DNA of 64,000 nucleotides, taken from assembly GCA_028289545.1 (NCBI GenBank), contig JANQPG010000092.1, forward strand, positions 20,443 through 84,442, read 5' to 3'. Below the pieces are notes generated by a model. That model worked only from the letters and a program-made list of their open reading frames with translations, made no database searches and was not told the DNA's origin. This document shows, piece after piece, positions 1 through 9,327 of this stretch (the stretch's first letter is position 1; each line of letters starts with the position of its first letter). Source of the stretch: Woeseiaceae bacterium. GTDB taxonomy: Bacteria; Pseudomonadota; Gammaproteobacteria; Steroidobacterales; Woeseiaceae. Position numbers and translations under genes: made by a program.

Positions 1-57
1 ATCGACGTACCGCTGTCGCGTCACACCGGTGCTGCCGCCGCTATTTTTGTTGCGATC

Positions 58-657
58 ATGGCGGTGGGCGTGTGGATGAGGTTCGAACTGGGAACCTGGG
101 CGCCCGCCGTGGTCGCGTTTTTTGTTGCTGCCTTCATTTCAGGGCCGCTGGCGGCGGCGCTCGCGAAGCGAACGGCGCGTTTTCGCGAAGACCCTTTCGA
201 CGCGGCGTTGTCGCGTCTACGAAACTACGCCGACCTGCATCGGGACTGGTTGCTGCGAGTCTATCGGACGCCGATGGGCTATCGCGTGCTGGCCATGCAC
301 GAGACTTTCGATCCGGAGCAAGAGGCTGCGTTCCAGTTCATGAAGGCGATCAACAGCGATCCGTTGTACGTGCGCATGTGCCGCAATCAGAAGTGCTTTC
401 GCGCAAGGCTTACCCCCAAGCCGTGGCGTATCGACATGGAGCGTCTGCGTCCTCGACCAGGTGTATGGCCGATCAAGAGGGAGCATATGGACCGTCGGCG
501 GCGCTGGGTCGAGGAATACGAACGCAAGTCCGGTGCCTATGCGTCCTGTCGGTTCGTGGACACGCTGGGTACCGGCCGGGCATCGCGAGATTGTGAGCGT
601 GTAAAAGCGATTCACGATCGCTACTGCAGGGCCGAAAGCGGCTTGCCGCTGGCCTAG
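58..657 (+). CDS. hypothetical protein with N-terminal hydrophobic segment
   Basis: ORF of 199 aa with N-terminal TM-like stretch (AVVAFFVAAFISGPLAAALA); start uncertain, may extend upstream. Confidence 0.55.
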   Translation: MAVGVWMRFELGTWAPAVVAFFVAAFISGPLAAALAKRTARFREDPFDAALSRLRNYADLHRDWLLRVYRTPMGYRVLAMHETFDPEQEAAFQFMKAINSDPLYVRMCRNQKCFRARLTPKPWRIDMERLRPRPGVWPIKREHMDRRRRWVEEYERKSGAYASCRFVDTLGTGRASRDCERVKAIHDRYCRAESGLPLA

Positions 658-684
658 CGAAAGTCCGTTACTTGACGGGCCCTG

Positions 685-1434
685 CTAGCGTTTGTACAGC
701 GTGCTTTCGCGGCCTTCCGTTTGCCGCTGATACGGCGCCAGTGAACTCAGCAGCAACCAGTCGGGAAAAGAAGATTTCAACGCCCTGGGTCCCGTCAGTT
801 TTATGGTGTTCGCGCGAATCTCGGCGCGCAGATCGCGAAAGCCTCTCCATGCCTCTACGAAGCGCCGCAGGTCGGACCGGACGTGCAGGTCCGTTTCGTA
901 GCCGGGGTCTTTGAGGCACATATCGATCGTGCCGCCCTTGTTGACGAGCCAGAATCGACGAAACTCGGTCGGCGTACCGCTGAACTCGAACTCGATCACC
1001 GTGCGCCCCGGCGGCATTGCACCGCTGTCGATGCGAGTCGACATACTCCATGCCAGGAAGGCCGGGTCCAGATCGTCCATGTTCATGTCGCGCGACCAGC
1101 GTTGGCCCCAGACGGCCAACCCGTCAACAACGCCGTTCAGATCCAGGGTTGCCTGCGTCGGCTCATAAACGTAGCGCTTTTCACCTTCGACTTTTACCCG
1201 CTGCAGGAGACCGGCGTGTTCGAGTTCCGACAGACGGGTCGACAGCAGGCTGGGCGAAATTTTCGGTACACCCTGGTGGATTTCGCTGAAGGTCCGGCAG
1301 CCGTCGAGCAGCCGGCTGACGATCAGGACGGTCCAGCGGCGGCACAAGAGTTCGGCGGCCAGCGCCAGCGGGCAATATTGACCGTAGGTCGACGTGGGGG
1401 CAGAAGATTTGGACACTGCTTGGGCTCCCGGCAA
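685..1434 (-). CDS. HxlR-family winged-helix transcriptional regulator
   Basis: CPLALAAELLCRRWTVLIVSRLLDGCRTFSEIHQGVPKISPSLLSTRLSELEHAGLLQR is typical HxlR; annotated start is TTG, alternative GTG at 1416. Confidence 0.85.
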   Translation of the reverse strand: MPGAQAVSKSSAPTSTYGQYCPLALAAELLCRRWTVLIVSRLLDGCRTFSEIHQGVPKISPSLLSTRLSELEHAGLLQRVKVEGEKRYVYEPTQATLDLNGVVDGLAVWGQRWSRDMNMDDLDPAFLAWSMSTRIDSGAMPPGRTVIEFEFSGTPTEFRRFWLVNKGGTIDMCLKDPGYETDLHVRSDLRRFVEAWRGFRDLRAEIRANTIKLTGPRALKSSFPDWLLLSSLAPYQRQTEGRESTLYKR

Positions 1435-1507
1435 CTACAAAAACAATAGTAGTTCACGACCCGCTGCGCCGGTAGGGTTGTTGTTGTCTCGAAGGAAGGG
1501 GGTCGTG

Positions 1508-2812
1508 ATGACGCGCAACTGGATACGGTGGCTTTACTTGTTGTTGGCGGCCTCCGTGGGACCGTACGAGGCAGCGCAGGCAAACGATGCTTTGCTGGCG
1601 TCGGAATGGAATGCCACGGTACTGGAGGTGGCCGAAGCCGAGGACGGTTTCATGACGCTCAAGGGAGTGCGTACGGCGGCCATGCTGCATCTTGCCATGC
1701 ACGATGCGCTCTCCGCGGCAGGCAGCGGGTACGATGCATTCGCGCTCGACCGGCATGCCCCGAACGCCGCCCCGGTTGCGGCCGCCGCGGAAGCGGCGTT
1801 TCGTGTTGCGCTGAGTCAGTACCCTGACGAGCAGCCCCGGTTCACGGCAATACGCAACCGCTGGCTCGAGCGAGTCGACGCGGGCAATGCGCGTGAGCAA
1901 GGTATTGCGCTGGGTGGCGCGGCTGCGACCGCAATCCTCGAGGCGCGGCAGGAAGACGGCTGGGACGGCGAAGCCGAGTATGCCTGGCACCCGATGGCGC
2001 CCGGCGTGTATGCCGAGTTTCACGAGCACAGCGGCACGCCGCAAGGGTTTATCTTCGGCGCGGGCTGGGCAGCCGCTCGGGGCTTTGCGCTCGAGCGCCC
2101 CGGACAGTTTCGCGTGCCGCCGCCGCCGCCGATCGACAGCGCCGAATACACGCGGGCATTCAACGAAGTGAAAGCGCTGGGGCGTTTTCAGAGCATGGCG
2201 CGTACCCCGGATCAGACGCATATTGCGTTGTGGTGGAAGGACTTCGCCGAAAGCTCGCATAACCGGCTCGCGCGGGATCTTATCGCCAGGGAGCGACTGG
2301 CCCTGAAAGACTCCGTCCGCCTGCTGGCGCTGCTCAACATGAGCGTGTTCGATGCCTACGTCAGCAGCTTCGACAACAAATTTCACTACAATCACTGGCG
2401 TCCGTACACGGCGATCCGCTGGGCAGCGAACGACGGCAACCCGGAGACGCACGCCGAAGAGACCTGGACCAATACCCACCGCCACACCTATGCGTTCCCG
2501 TCGTACCCGTCAGCGCACGGCACGGCGTGTGCGGCCGCAATGGCGGCGCTCATTGACGTGTTCGGTGATGATTACGCGTTCAGCATGCAGACCCCGCACG
2601 TCGATGTCGCGGGGCCGTTCTCCGGCAAGATCGACATGCAGCCGCCGAGCCGTGAGTTCGAGTCATTCTCCGCCGCTGCAAAGCAATGTGGCGATTCTCG
2701 TATCTACCTGGGGATACACTTTCGCTACGACTCAGAGGAGGGTGTCAGGCTGGGCGAAGCCGTCGGCAGTAACGTGGTCGGCAGGTATCTTGGACGCAGC
2801 GTCGGGAACTGA
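1508..2812 (+). CDS. vanadium-dependent haloperoxidase / PAP2-like secreted protein
   Basis: WRPYTAIR, PSYPSAHG and RIYLGIHFRYD motifs; signal peptide after ATG 1508; ORF open from 1394. Confidence 0.85.
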   Translation: MTRNWIRWLYLLLAASVGPYEAAQANDALLASEWNATVLEVAEAEDGFMTLKGVRTAAMLHLAMHDALSAAGSGYDAFALDRHAPNAAPVAAAAEAAFRVALSQYPDEQPRFTAIRNRWLERVDAGNAREQGIALGGAAATAILEARQEDGWDGEAEYAWHPMAPGVYAEFHEHSGTPQGFIFGAGWAAARGFALERPGQFRVPPPPPIDSAEYTRAFNEVKALGRFQSMARTPDQTHIALWWKDFAESSHNRLARDLIARERLALKDSVRLLALLNMSVFDAYVSSFDNKFHYNHWRPYTAIRWAANDGNPETHAEETWTNTHRHTYAFPSYPSAHGTACAAAMAALIDVFGDDYAFSMQTPHVDVAGPFSGKIDMQPPSREFESFSAAAKQCGDSRIYLGIHFRYDSEEGVRLGEAVGSNVVGRYLGRSVGN

Positions 2813-3092
2813 CCCGGTGGTCAGGGCATGGTGGTTGGCCGTCTGCACTATTACTGCGAGGCTGCCGCGTCCTTGTCGGAAGACTCCGTGCACAGGGCTG
2901 TAGCGCGAGCTTACGTCCGTGAACTAATCCGTGAGGCTGATGCAGGGCGCATCGATCCCTGCGGTATTGCCCTACGGCGGTGTTGAAACATCGGGCAGCT
3001 TGGCTTGTGTCGTCTGCGATACCGCCGACCGGTGTGACGTTGTTGCTGCGGCGCGCCTGATGGACGCGTGATCGCGTGAACCGCGAGCGCGG

Positions 3093-3845
3093 TTAGGCAG
3101 GTGGTCCACTCGGGACCACGCCAAACGTCGCCATTACCCCAAGGAGCATCTCCCGATAGCGCTGTTCGTTGGCCCGCATGCGTCCCTCGGGACCGGCAAT
3201 CGAAATGACCAGCGGTCTTCCGTCGTGTTCACAATCCGCAATGGCGGCGATTGCCGATGCGCCTTCGAACACCCCGGCATGCACAACGCACAGTTGATCC
3301 TGCCGCGTTTGCGCGCATCGCTCCAACACATCGCTCAATGCCGGGATCGAGGGCAGGCGGCGGCTGTCCTTTTCCCAGCGGGCGGAAATCTGCGCGTTGC
3401 TCAGGCTGGCCAGGTAAGCCGTGCCGGCGGCGGAGTCCCACAACGGCAGCCGCTGGCTGATTTCCGCGATAAACGAAATGGGCTGCCGGCTTTTTTCGAC
3501 GCGGACGATCTCCATTTCCTTGTCCAACGGCCAGGACGCCGTAACGGTTTCGCCGCAGTCGCGCTGCAGCGCCTCCATGAGTTCGCCGATATGTCGTGGG
3601 AAATGGGCGGGATCGGCCAGCCACGTGCCCAGGTTGGCAAAGCCAAGGGTCGGCAGATAGGTCAGCGTGCGGCGATTCAGGCTCACCATCCTCAACTCGA
3701 CCAGCTCTTTGAGCAGGGCCGCCACGCTCGAGCGCGGCGCGCCAAGATACTCCGCAATTTCCGCGGCGGTCAGGGCCGTTTGCCGCTCCGAAAACAACGA
3801 AAAAATCTCGAAACAGCGGGACACGGACTGGCTGACGGAAGCCAT
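3093..3845 (-). CDS. IclR-family transcriptional regulator (cluster A)
   Basis: N-terminal HTH (LTAAEIAEYLGAPRSSVAALLKELVELRMV) plus IclR effector domain. Confidence 0.85.
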   Translation of the reverse strand: MASVSQSVSRCFEIFSLFSERQTALTAAEIAEYLGAPRSSVAALLKELVELRMVSLNRRTLTYLPTLGFANLGTWLADPAHFPRHIGELMEALQRDCGETVTASWPLDKEMEIVRVEKSRQPISFIAEISQRLPLWDSAAGTAYLASLSNAQISARWEKDSRRLPSIPALSDVLERCAQTRQDQLCVVHAGVFEGASAIAAIADCEHDGRPLVISIAGPEGRMRANEQRYREMLLGVMATFGVVPSGPPA

Positions 3846-3848
3846 ATC

Positions 3849-3894
3849 ATGAAATCCATTTTTATAGACTTCTAAATCTATAACTAGATTTCAT
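3849..3894. promoter_or_regulatory. nested inverted repeats upstream of cluster A IclR and E1 genes (putative operator)
   Basis: ATGAAATC (3849-3856)/GATTTCAT (3887-3894) enclosing TTATAGA (3862-3868)/TCTATAA (3877-3883). Confidence 0.6.
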
Positions 3895-3972
3895 TGACTC
3901 GTCAAGCGGAGTTGAGTTACCAATACGGTAAAGATTCCGCTCAAAGCCTCGACGCGAACTCAAGGGGGAGAC

Positions 3973-5997
3973 ATGGGCAACCTGGCATCGCTCGGCCAGA
4001 GCAAAGCGATTGCAATTTACCGGACGATGGTGCGAATCGCCGAGTGCGATCAACGCATCCAGCAGGGTCTCGCCGCCGGCGACCTGCAGTTTCAGTACTA
4101 TCCCGCGGGCGGGCAGGAGGCCATTGCCGCGACCATAGCGTCGCTGCTCGAGGCCGACGACCTGGCGGTCACGACCTATCGCGTTGTTCACGACATTGTC
4201 GCGAAAGGAACCCCGATACGGGAAATCATGGCCGAGATGTACGGCCGTGCAACAGGCACCTGCAAAGGCAAGGGCGGACCGATGCACCTGACGGCCCCCA
4301 ATTCCGGTCTGATGGTGACGACCGGGATCGTCGGTGCCGGTACGCCCATTGCCGCCGGTCTTGCGCTGGCCGAACAAATGCAGGACACGGGTCGCGTGAC
4401 GGTCTGCAACTTCGGCGACGGCGCCGCCAACATTGGTGCGGTTCACGAGGCGCTCAACATTGCGGCGCTTTGGTCCTTGCCGGTTGTGTTCGTCTGCCAG
4501 AACAATCTTTATGCCGAGTACACGAGTTTTGCCGAGTCCACGGCGTCAGCGTCGATCGCGTCGCGGGCGGAGGGTTACGGCATGCCGGGCGCGCGCTGTG
4601 ACGGGACCGATCCTGTCGCCATACACGAAGCGGCGGAGTCGGCCGTCGCGAGGGCGAGAAGCGGTAAGGGACCTACGCTTCTGGAGTGTGTTGCGCCTCG
4701 TCTGCAGGGGCACGCGTTCGGTTCGGAAACGGCGCACATGGATCAGGAAGCCCTGGCCGAAGCGACGCAAAATGCGCCGCTGATCGTCGTGCGAAAACGC
4801 CTGCTCGAAGAGGGGCTCGCAACCGAGGCGGAGCTCGCGCAAATAGAAGCCGAGGCGGCCGAGGAGGTCGACGACGCCCAGAAGTTCGCGACCGAAAGCC
4901 CGCCACCCGGGATCGAAGAGCTGGATGCGGACGTCTTTGCGGACAAGGGCGATATCCCCTATGCGTCGTCGCCCGTCGCGCGACAGGGTGTCGAACCGAG
5001 TGGGGAGCATCGTTCGATCACGTTCGGACAGGCCGTCAACGAAGCCATGGCCGTGGCGCTGGAACGCGACGACAGTGTTTTCCTTCTCGGTGAGGACCTG
5101 CACGATCCGGCAGGCGGCATCGTGAAGCAAACCGCGGGATTGTCCACGCGATTTGGTCTCGACCGAGTCCGTCCGACGCCAATATCCGAGCAGGCGATAG
5201 TCGGCGCGGCGATTGGCGCCTCCATGCGAGGCATGAAGCCGGTCGCCGAAATCATGGTCAACGATTTTGCCATGGTGGCGATGGACCAGATCGCCAATCA
5301 CGCCGCAAAACTCCGCTACATGTCCGGTGGTCGCACGGCGGTGCCGATTACGATTCGTTCGCTTTCGGCCGGTAACGTCGGCAGTTTCGGCGCGCAGCAT
5401 TCGCAGTCGCTCGAAGCGTGGTTTGCGCACACGCCGGGCTTGAAGGTTGTCGCGCCGTCGAACGCTTATGACGCGAAGGGCTTGCTGCTCTCGTGTATCG
5501 ACGACCCGGATCCTTGTATCCAGATCGAGGCGATGCGCTGCTTTTTTGTGCCGGGCGACGTGCCCGACGGTTACTACACGGTGCCGCTCGGGAGCGCCGC
5601 AATTCGCCAGGAAGGCAGCGACATTACGCTGGTTTCGTACAGCTGGGGCATGCAGGAAGTGCTTGCGGCCGCCGCACAGCTCGAGGAGCAGGGGGTTAGC
5701 GTCGAGGCCATCGATCTCCGCTCGATCGTGCCGCTCGACTACGCCACGGTTCGGGAGTCGGTAAAAAAGACGGGACGCGCATTGATTGTGCATCCGGCTG
5801 TCGAGTTCGGTGGATTTGGCGCGGAGCTGGCGGCGCGACTGCAGTTCGATCTGTTCGAGGACCTGCGCGCGCCCATTGCCCGCTACGGCGCACCGTACAC
5901 GTCGATACCGTTTGCTCAGGTGCTGGAAGCGGCGTACTTCCCGGCTGCGTCGGGCGTTGTGGAGCGCGCGCAAAACCTGCTCAAGGGTGGAAGCTGA
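3973..5997 (+). CDS. fused alpha-beta E1 component of TPP-dependent 2-oxoacid/acetoin-type dehydrogenase
   Basis: E1-alpha TPP motif GDGAANIGAVHEALNIAALWSLPVVFVCQNN followed by transketolase-like E1-beta region in one 674 aa ORF. Confidence 0.9.
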   Translation: MGNLASLGQSKAIAIYRTMVRIAECDQRIQQGLAAGDLQFQYYPAGGQEAIAATIASLLEADDLAVTTYRVVHDIVAKGTPIREIMAEMYGRATGTCKGKGGPMHLTAPNSGLMVTTGIVGAGTPIAAGLALAEQMQDTGRVTVCNFGDGAANIGAVHEALNIAALWSLPVVFVCQNNLYAEYTSFAESTASASIASRAEGYGMPGARCDGTDPVAIHEAAESAVARARSGKGPTLLECVAPRLQGHAFGSETAHMDQEALAEATQNAPLIVVRKRLLEEGLATEAELAQIEAEAAEEVDDAQKFATESPPPGIEELDADVFADKGDIPYASSPVARQGVEPSGEHRSITFGQAVNEAMAVALERDDSVFLLGEDLHDPAGGIVKQTAGLSTRFGLDRVRPTPISEQAIVGAAIGASMRGMKPVAEIMVNDFAMVAMDQIANHAAKLRYMSGGRTAVPITIRSLSAGNVGSFGAQHSQSLEAWFAHTPGLKVVAPSNAYDAKGLLLSCIDDPDPCIQIEAMRCFFVPGDVPDGYYTVPLGSAAIRQEGSDITLVSYSWGMQEVLAAAAQLEEQGVSVEAIDLRSIVPLDYATVRESVKKTGRALIVHPAVEFGGFGAELAARLQFDLFEDLRAPIARYGAPYTSIPFAQVLEAAYFPAASGVVERAQNLLKGGS

Positions 5998-6000
5998 GCG

Positions 6001-6234
6001 ATGCGCGTCACATTGAAGATGCCCAAAGGCGCCGTGTCGATGCAAGAGGGAAAGATTGTCGAATGGCTGGTCGAGGCTGGGGACGCGATCACGAAGGGGC
6101 AACCGATCTACGCGATCGAGTCGGAGAAAGCCACGATCGACATCGAAAGTCCGTTTACGGGTGTCATCACGCCGATCGCCAAAGTCGACGAAACGCTGCC
6201 CGTCGGGGCGCCCGTTGCGACCGTAGAGACGTAA
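6001..6234 (+). CDS. stand-alone lipoyl/biotinyl-domain carrier protein
   Basis: 77 aa single domain with lipoylation motif ESEKATIDIES; directly follows E1. Confidence 0.88.
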   Translation: MRVTLKMPKGAVSMQEGKIVEWLVEAGDAITKGQPIYAIESEKATIDIESPFTGVITPIAKVDETLPVGAPVATVET

Positions 6235-6245
6235 GGAGAAGTCGC

Positions 6246-8489
6246 ATGATTCGAAACAAGACACTACTGGTAGCCGCCATCGCCGCGGCTGCAACCCCGG
6301 GGATTACCGCCGCACAAACGGCAGGTGACGGCCAGCAGCGTATCGACGAAATTGTCGTGACTGCCGAGCGTCGCAGCGAAACGCTACAGGATGTTCCGGT
6401 GTCGATCTCGGCCGTGTCCGGAGAGACGCTGGAGGAGTCGAGCATTTTTGATACGGAAGCGCTGGCGTCGACAGTGCCGGGGCTGGTGCTGCAGAAAGAC
6501 GTTGTCGGCAAAGCTGTGATTCGCGGCATCGGCACGGAGAACTTCACGGTCGGTGGCGATCCGGGAGTGGCGGTCTATGTCGACGGCGCCTACATGGCGC
6601 GATCGTCGACCGCCATCTTCGATTTCTTTGATGTCGAGCGGGTGGAAGTGCTGCGCGGCCCGCAGGGGACGCTGTACGGGCGCAACGCGACGGGCGGCGT
6701 CATTAACGTCATCTCTCGCGCGCCGACCGACGAGTTCGAGGGTCAGGTCAAGCTCACCGCGGGCGACTTCGGCATGCTGCGCAGCGAGGCCGCGATATCC
6801 GGAACGATTACCGACGGCATACGGGGAAGAATTGCCGGGATGTATTCGGAGCGTGACGGCTATACCGACAACATATTTACCGGCGCCGGCGACAGGGGCC
6901 TGGACGAACTCGACAGCAAGGACCTCTGGGCCGTGCGCGGTCGTCTCGACTTTGCCCTGGGCGATTCCGCTACTCTTGAACTCATTGGGGAAATCTACCG
7001 CGACGATTCCAATCCCCCGGCGTTCTGGTACACGGACGATACGCTGCCCTGGGAATCGCCGACATCGGAATTTCCGCGCGACCTCAGAACCGTGAGTCAG
7101 GGTTACGAGGCAGAGACGCCCGGATTCACTTCGCTGTCGGTGGGACAGGCGAACCGCCAGGACCAGACGGGCCTCACGGCGCGGCTGACGTGGGATTTCG
7201 ACAACGTCAGTCTGACCTCTGTTTCTGCCTTTCGCGACATTGAGTTCGACTGGATCAACGACGGCGACGGCCTGTCCGACTTTCTCGTGGTCTATTTCCA
7301 GCGAGACGAGTCGGATCAGTTCAGCCAGGACATTCAGCTCGCGTCGACCGGCACGGGGCCGTTCCAGTGGATTGCGGGCGCGTTCTATCTGACGGAGGAT
7401 TCCGAAGGTCTCTACGCCATACCGCTGGGTCCGAGTTTTGTGCCGCCTGGCGGATTTACCGTTGCGTTCGACGGCACGAACGAAACCGAGGCGTTCGGTG
7501 TCTTTGCCGAAGGTTCGTATAGTTTCGGCGATTTTGTGCTCACTGCCGGACTGCGCTATTCGGACGAGTCGAAAGACGCGACGTTGGCCACGCCGCTGTT
7601 CGAAGGCGACACGACGTTTCCGGTACAGACGCAAAGCGACAGCTTCGATGCCGTTACGCCGAGGCTGGTCCTCGAATATCAGGCAATCGAAGGTGTCAAT
7701 CTCTACGGGTCCATTACGCGCGGCTTCAAGTCGGGTGGCTATTCGCTACTCGATAATCCGATCAACGCCTTCGACGAGGAAACCATCTGGGCTTACGAAG
7801 TGGGTATGAAGTCGCAGTTTGCAGAAGATCGGGTGCGGCTCAATCTGGCGGCCTTCGTTTACGACTACGAGGACCAGCAGCTGAGCCAGGTGACCAACCT
7901 CGCCACGCAAACGAGCAATGCCGGCTCGTCGTCGATCTGGGGGCTCGAGGCGGAATTTGTCGCGTTGCTCGGCGACAACTTCCGACTCGACGGCAACTTC
8001 GCCTACCTCGATACCGAGTTCGACGAGTTTTGCACAACCGATACTCGCAACACAGCGCTGCCGCTCGATCCGGCCAATTGCACCTTCGACGACGGCGCCG
8101 GTGGGACCTTTGCCACCTCGAACCTCGCCGGCAACGAGCTACCGCGCGCGCCCGATCTCACGGCTTTTCTTGCGGGCACTTATGAAACCTCGCTAACCCC
8201 CAACATCGACGGTTTTGTCCGGGCGGAGTGGCAACACACAGGCGACCAGTTCTTCTCGGTGTTCAACCGCCCGAACGTGGCGCAGGATGCATACGATCTG
8301 TTCAACGCCAGTGTCGGTATCGCTGCCGCGAACGGCTCGTGGAACGCTCGTTTGTGGGTGCGCAACCTGGCGGACGAAGAGTACTTCTCGAACCTGTTCG
8401 AATCAGGCGTCACCGACGCCCTGGTGGTTCCGCAGGGTTTTGTTGGGCCGCCGCGGACCTGGGGTCTGACCCTGAGCCTCAACTTCTGA
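6246..8489 (+). CDS. TonB-dependent receptor (cluster A)
   Basis: TonB box/plug IDEIVVTAERRSETLQDVPVSISA, VEVLRGPQGTLYGRNATGG, C-terminal barrel ending in F; ATG at 6246 (ORF open from 6063). Confidence 0.93.
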   Translation: MIRNKTLLVAAIAAAATPGITAAQTAGDGQQRIDEIVVTAERRSETLQDVPVSISAVSGETLEESSIFDTEALASTVPGLVLQKDVVGKAVIRGIGTENFTVGGDPGVAVYVDGAYMARSSTAIFDFFDVERVEVLRGPQGTLYGRNATGGVINVISRAPTDEFEGQVKLTAGDFGMLRSEAAISGTITDGIRGRIAGMYSERDGYTDNIFTGAGDRGLDELDSKDLWAVRGRLDFALGDSATLELIGEIYRDDSNPPAFWYTDDTLPWESPTSEFPRDLRTVSQGYEAETPGFTSLSVGQANRQDQTGLTARLTWDFDNVSLTSVSAFRDIEFDWINDGDGLSDFLVVYFQRDESDQFSQDIQLASTGTGPFQWIAGAFYLTEDSEGLYAIPLGPSFVPPGGFTVAFDGTNETEAFGVFAEGSYSFGDFVLTAGLRYSDESKDATLATPLFEGDTTFPVQTQSDSFDAVTPRLVLEYQAIEGVNLYGSITRGFKSGGYSLLDNPINAFDEETIWAYEVGMKSQFAEDRVRLNLAAFVYDYEDQQLSQVTNLATQTSNAGSSSIWGLEAEFVALLGDNFRLDGNFAYLDTEFDEFCTTDTRNTALPLDPANCTFDDGAGGTFATSNLAGNELPRAPDLTAFLAGTYETSLTPNIDGFVRAEWQHTGDQFFSVFNRPNVAQDAYDLFNASVGIAAANGSWNARLWVRNLADEEYFSNLFESGVTDALVVPQGFVGPPRTWGLTLSLNF

Positions 8490-8496
8490 CGGGGGA

Positions 8497-9327
8497 ATGC
8501 CAATGGCCTACATTAGCGCAACTGACGGCACGCCCATCTACTACCGGGATCTCGGTAGCGGGCCTCCGCTTATTTTGCTGCATGGACTGATGCTCACGGT
8601 TGACGGCTTCTGGACCCGAAACCTGGAGCCGCTTGCCGAGTCCTGCCGCGTCATTGCAATCGAGCATCGCGGCCACGGCCAGTCGGGCAAGCCGCTGGAT
8701 GCTTACGGCATACGCGAATGCGCCGACGACCTCGAAACCGTGCTCGACGCGCTCGACGTCGAGGACGCTACGGTGGCCGGTGTTGCCTTTGGCGCAATGG
8801 TGGCGCTGGAATACCTGCGGCTGTTTGGCAATGCGCGCATTGGCAAGCTTGCGATTATCGAAGCGCAGGTCCGCCTGACCAACGACGCCGGATGGGAGCA
8901 TCCGACCTTCGGCGATTTTCCGGCGGAGGCAGGGCAAGGGTTCCTCGACGCGTGTCGTCAGAGCCGAGAAGCGCTGAGTGGATTCCTGCTCGGGGCATTC
9001 GGCACGCCGCCGTCCGACGAAGAAATGGCGCGCATGCAGAACGAGGCCTGGCTTACTCCGACCCAGGCCGCGATCGACTTCATCCAGGATATGATTGCCG
9101 CTGATTACCGGGCTGATCTCGCGGGCATCAACCTGCCGACGCTTCTCATCTACGGGCGTCTCAACAACGTGCCTATCCCGTCAGAGCTCGGGGCCTGGAT
9201 TGCTGAACAAATGCCCAACGCGCGGCTCGAGCGATTCGAGGATGCCGGGCACTCGCCGTTCTACGAACAGCCGCAGCGTTTCAATCAGCTGCTCTCGGAG
9301 TTTGCGCAAGAGGGAGTTCGTCCATGA
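8497..9327 (+). CDS. alpha/beta-hydrolase-fold protein with atypical nucleophile elbow
   Basis: LILLHGL oxyanion motif, GVAFGA at elbow position, AGHSPFYEQP His loop. Confidence 0.88.
   Translation: MPMAYISATDGTPIYYRDLGSGPPLILLHGLMLTVDGFWTRNLEPLAESCRVIAIEHRGHGQSGKPLDAYGIRECADDLETVLDALDVEDATVAGVAFGAMVALEYLRLFGNARIGKLAIIEAQVRLTNDAGWEHPTFGDFPAEAGQGFLDACRQSREALSGFLLGAFGTPPSDEEMARMQNEAWLTPTQAAIDFIQDMIAADYRADLAGINLPTLLIYGRLNNVPIPSELGAWIAEQMPNARLERFEDAGHSPFYEQPQRFNQLLSEFAQEGVRP

Noticed and set aside
1454-2485. 343 aa minus-strand ORF opposite the haloperoxidase
   Set aside because: Antisense shadow of a gene with intact catalytic motifs
3079-3094. AACCGCG-ag-CGCGGTT hairpin at the IclR stop codon
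   Set aside because: Strong stem but 2-nt loop and no U-tract; insufficient to call a terminator
4546-6294. 582 aa minus-strand ORF opposite the E1/lipoyl genes
   Set aside because: Arg/His-rich, low-complexity translation fully antisense to well-supported genes; typical GC-rich shadow ORF
6384-7634. 416 aa minus-strand ORF opposite the TBDR
   Set aside because: Arg-rich antisense frame of a clear TonB receptor
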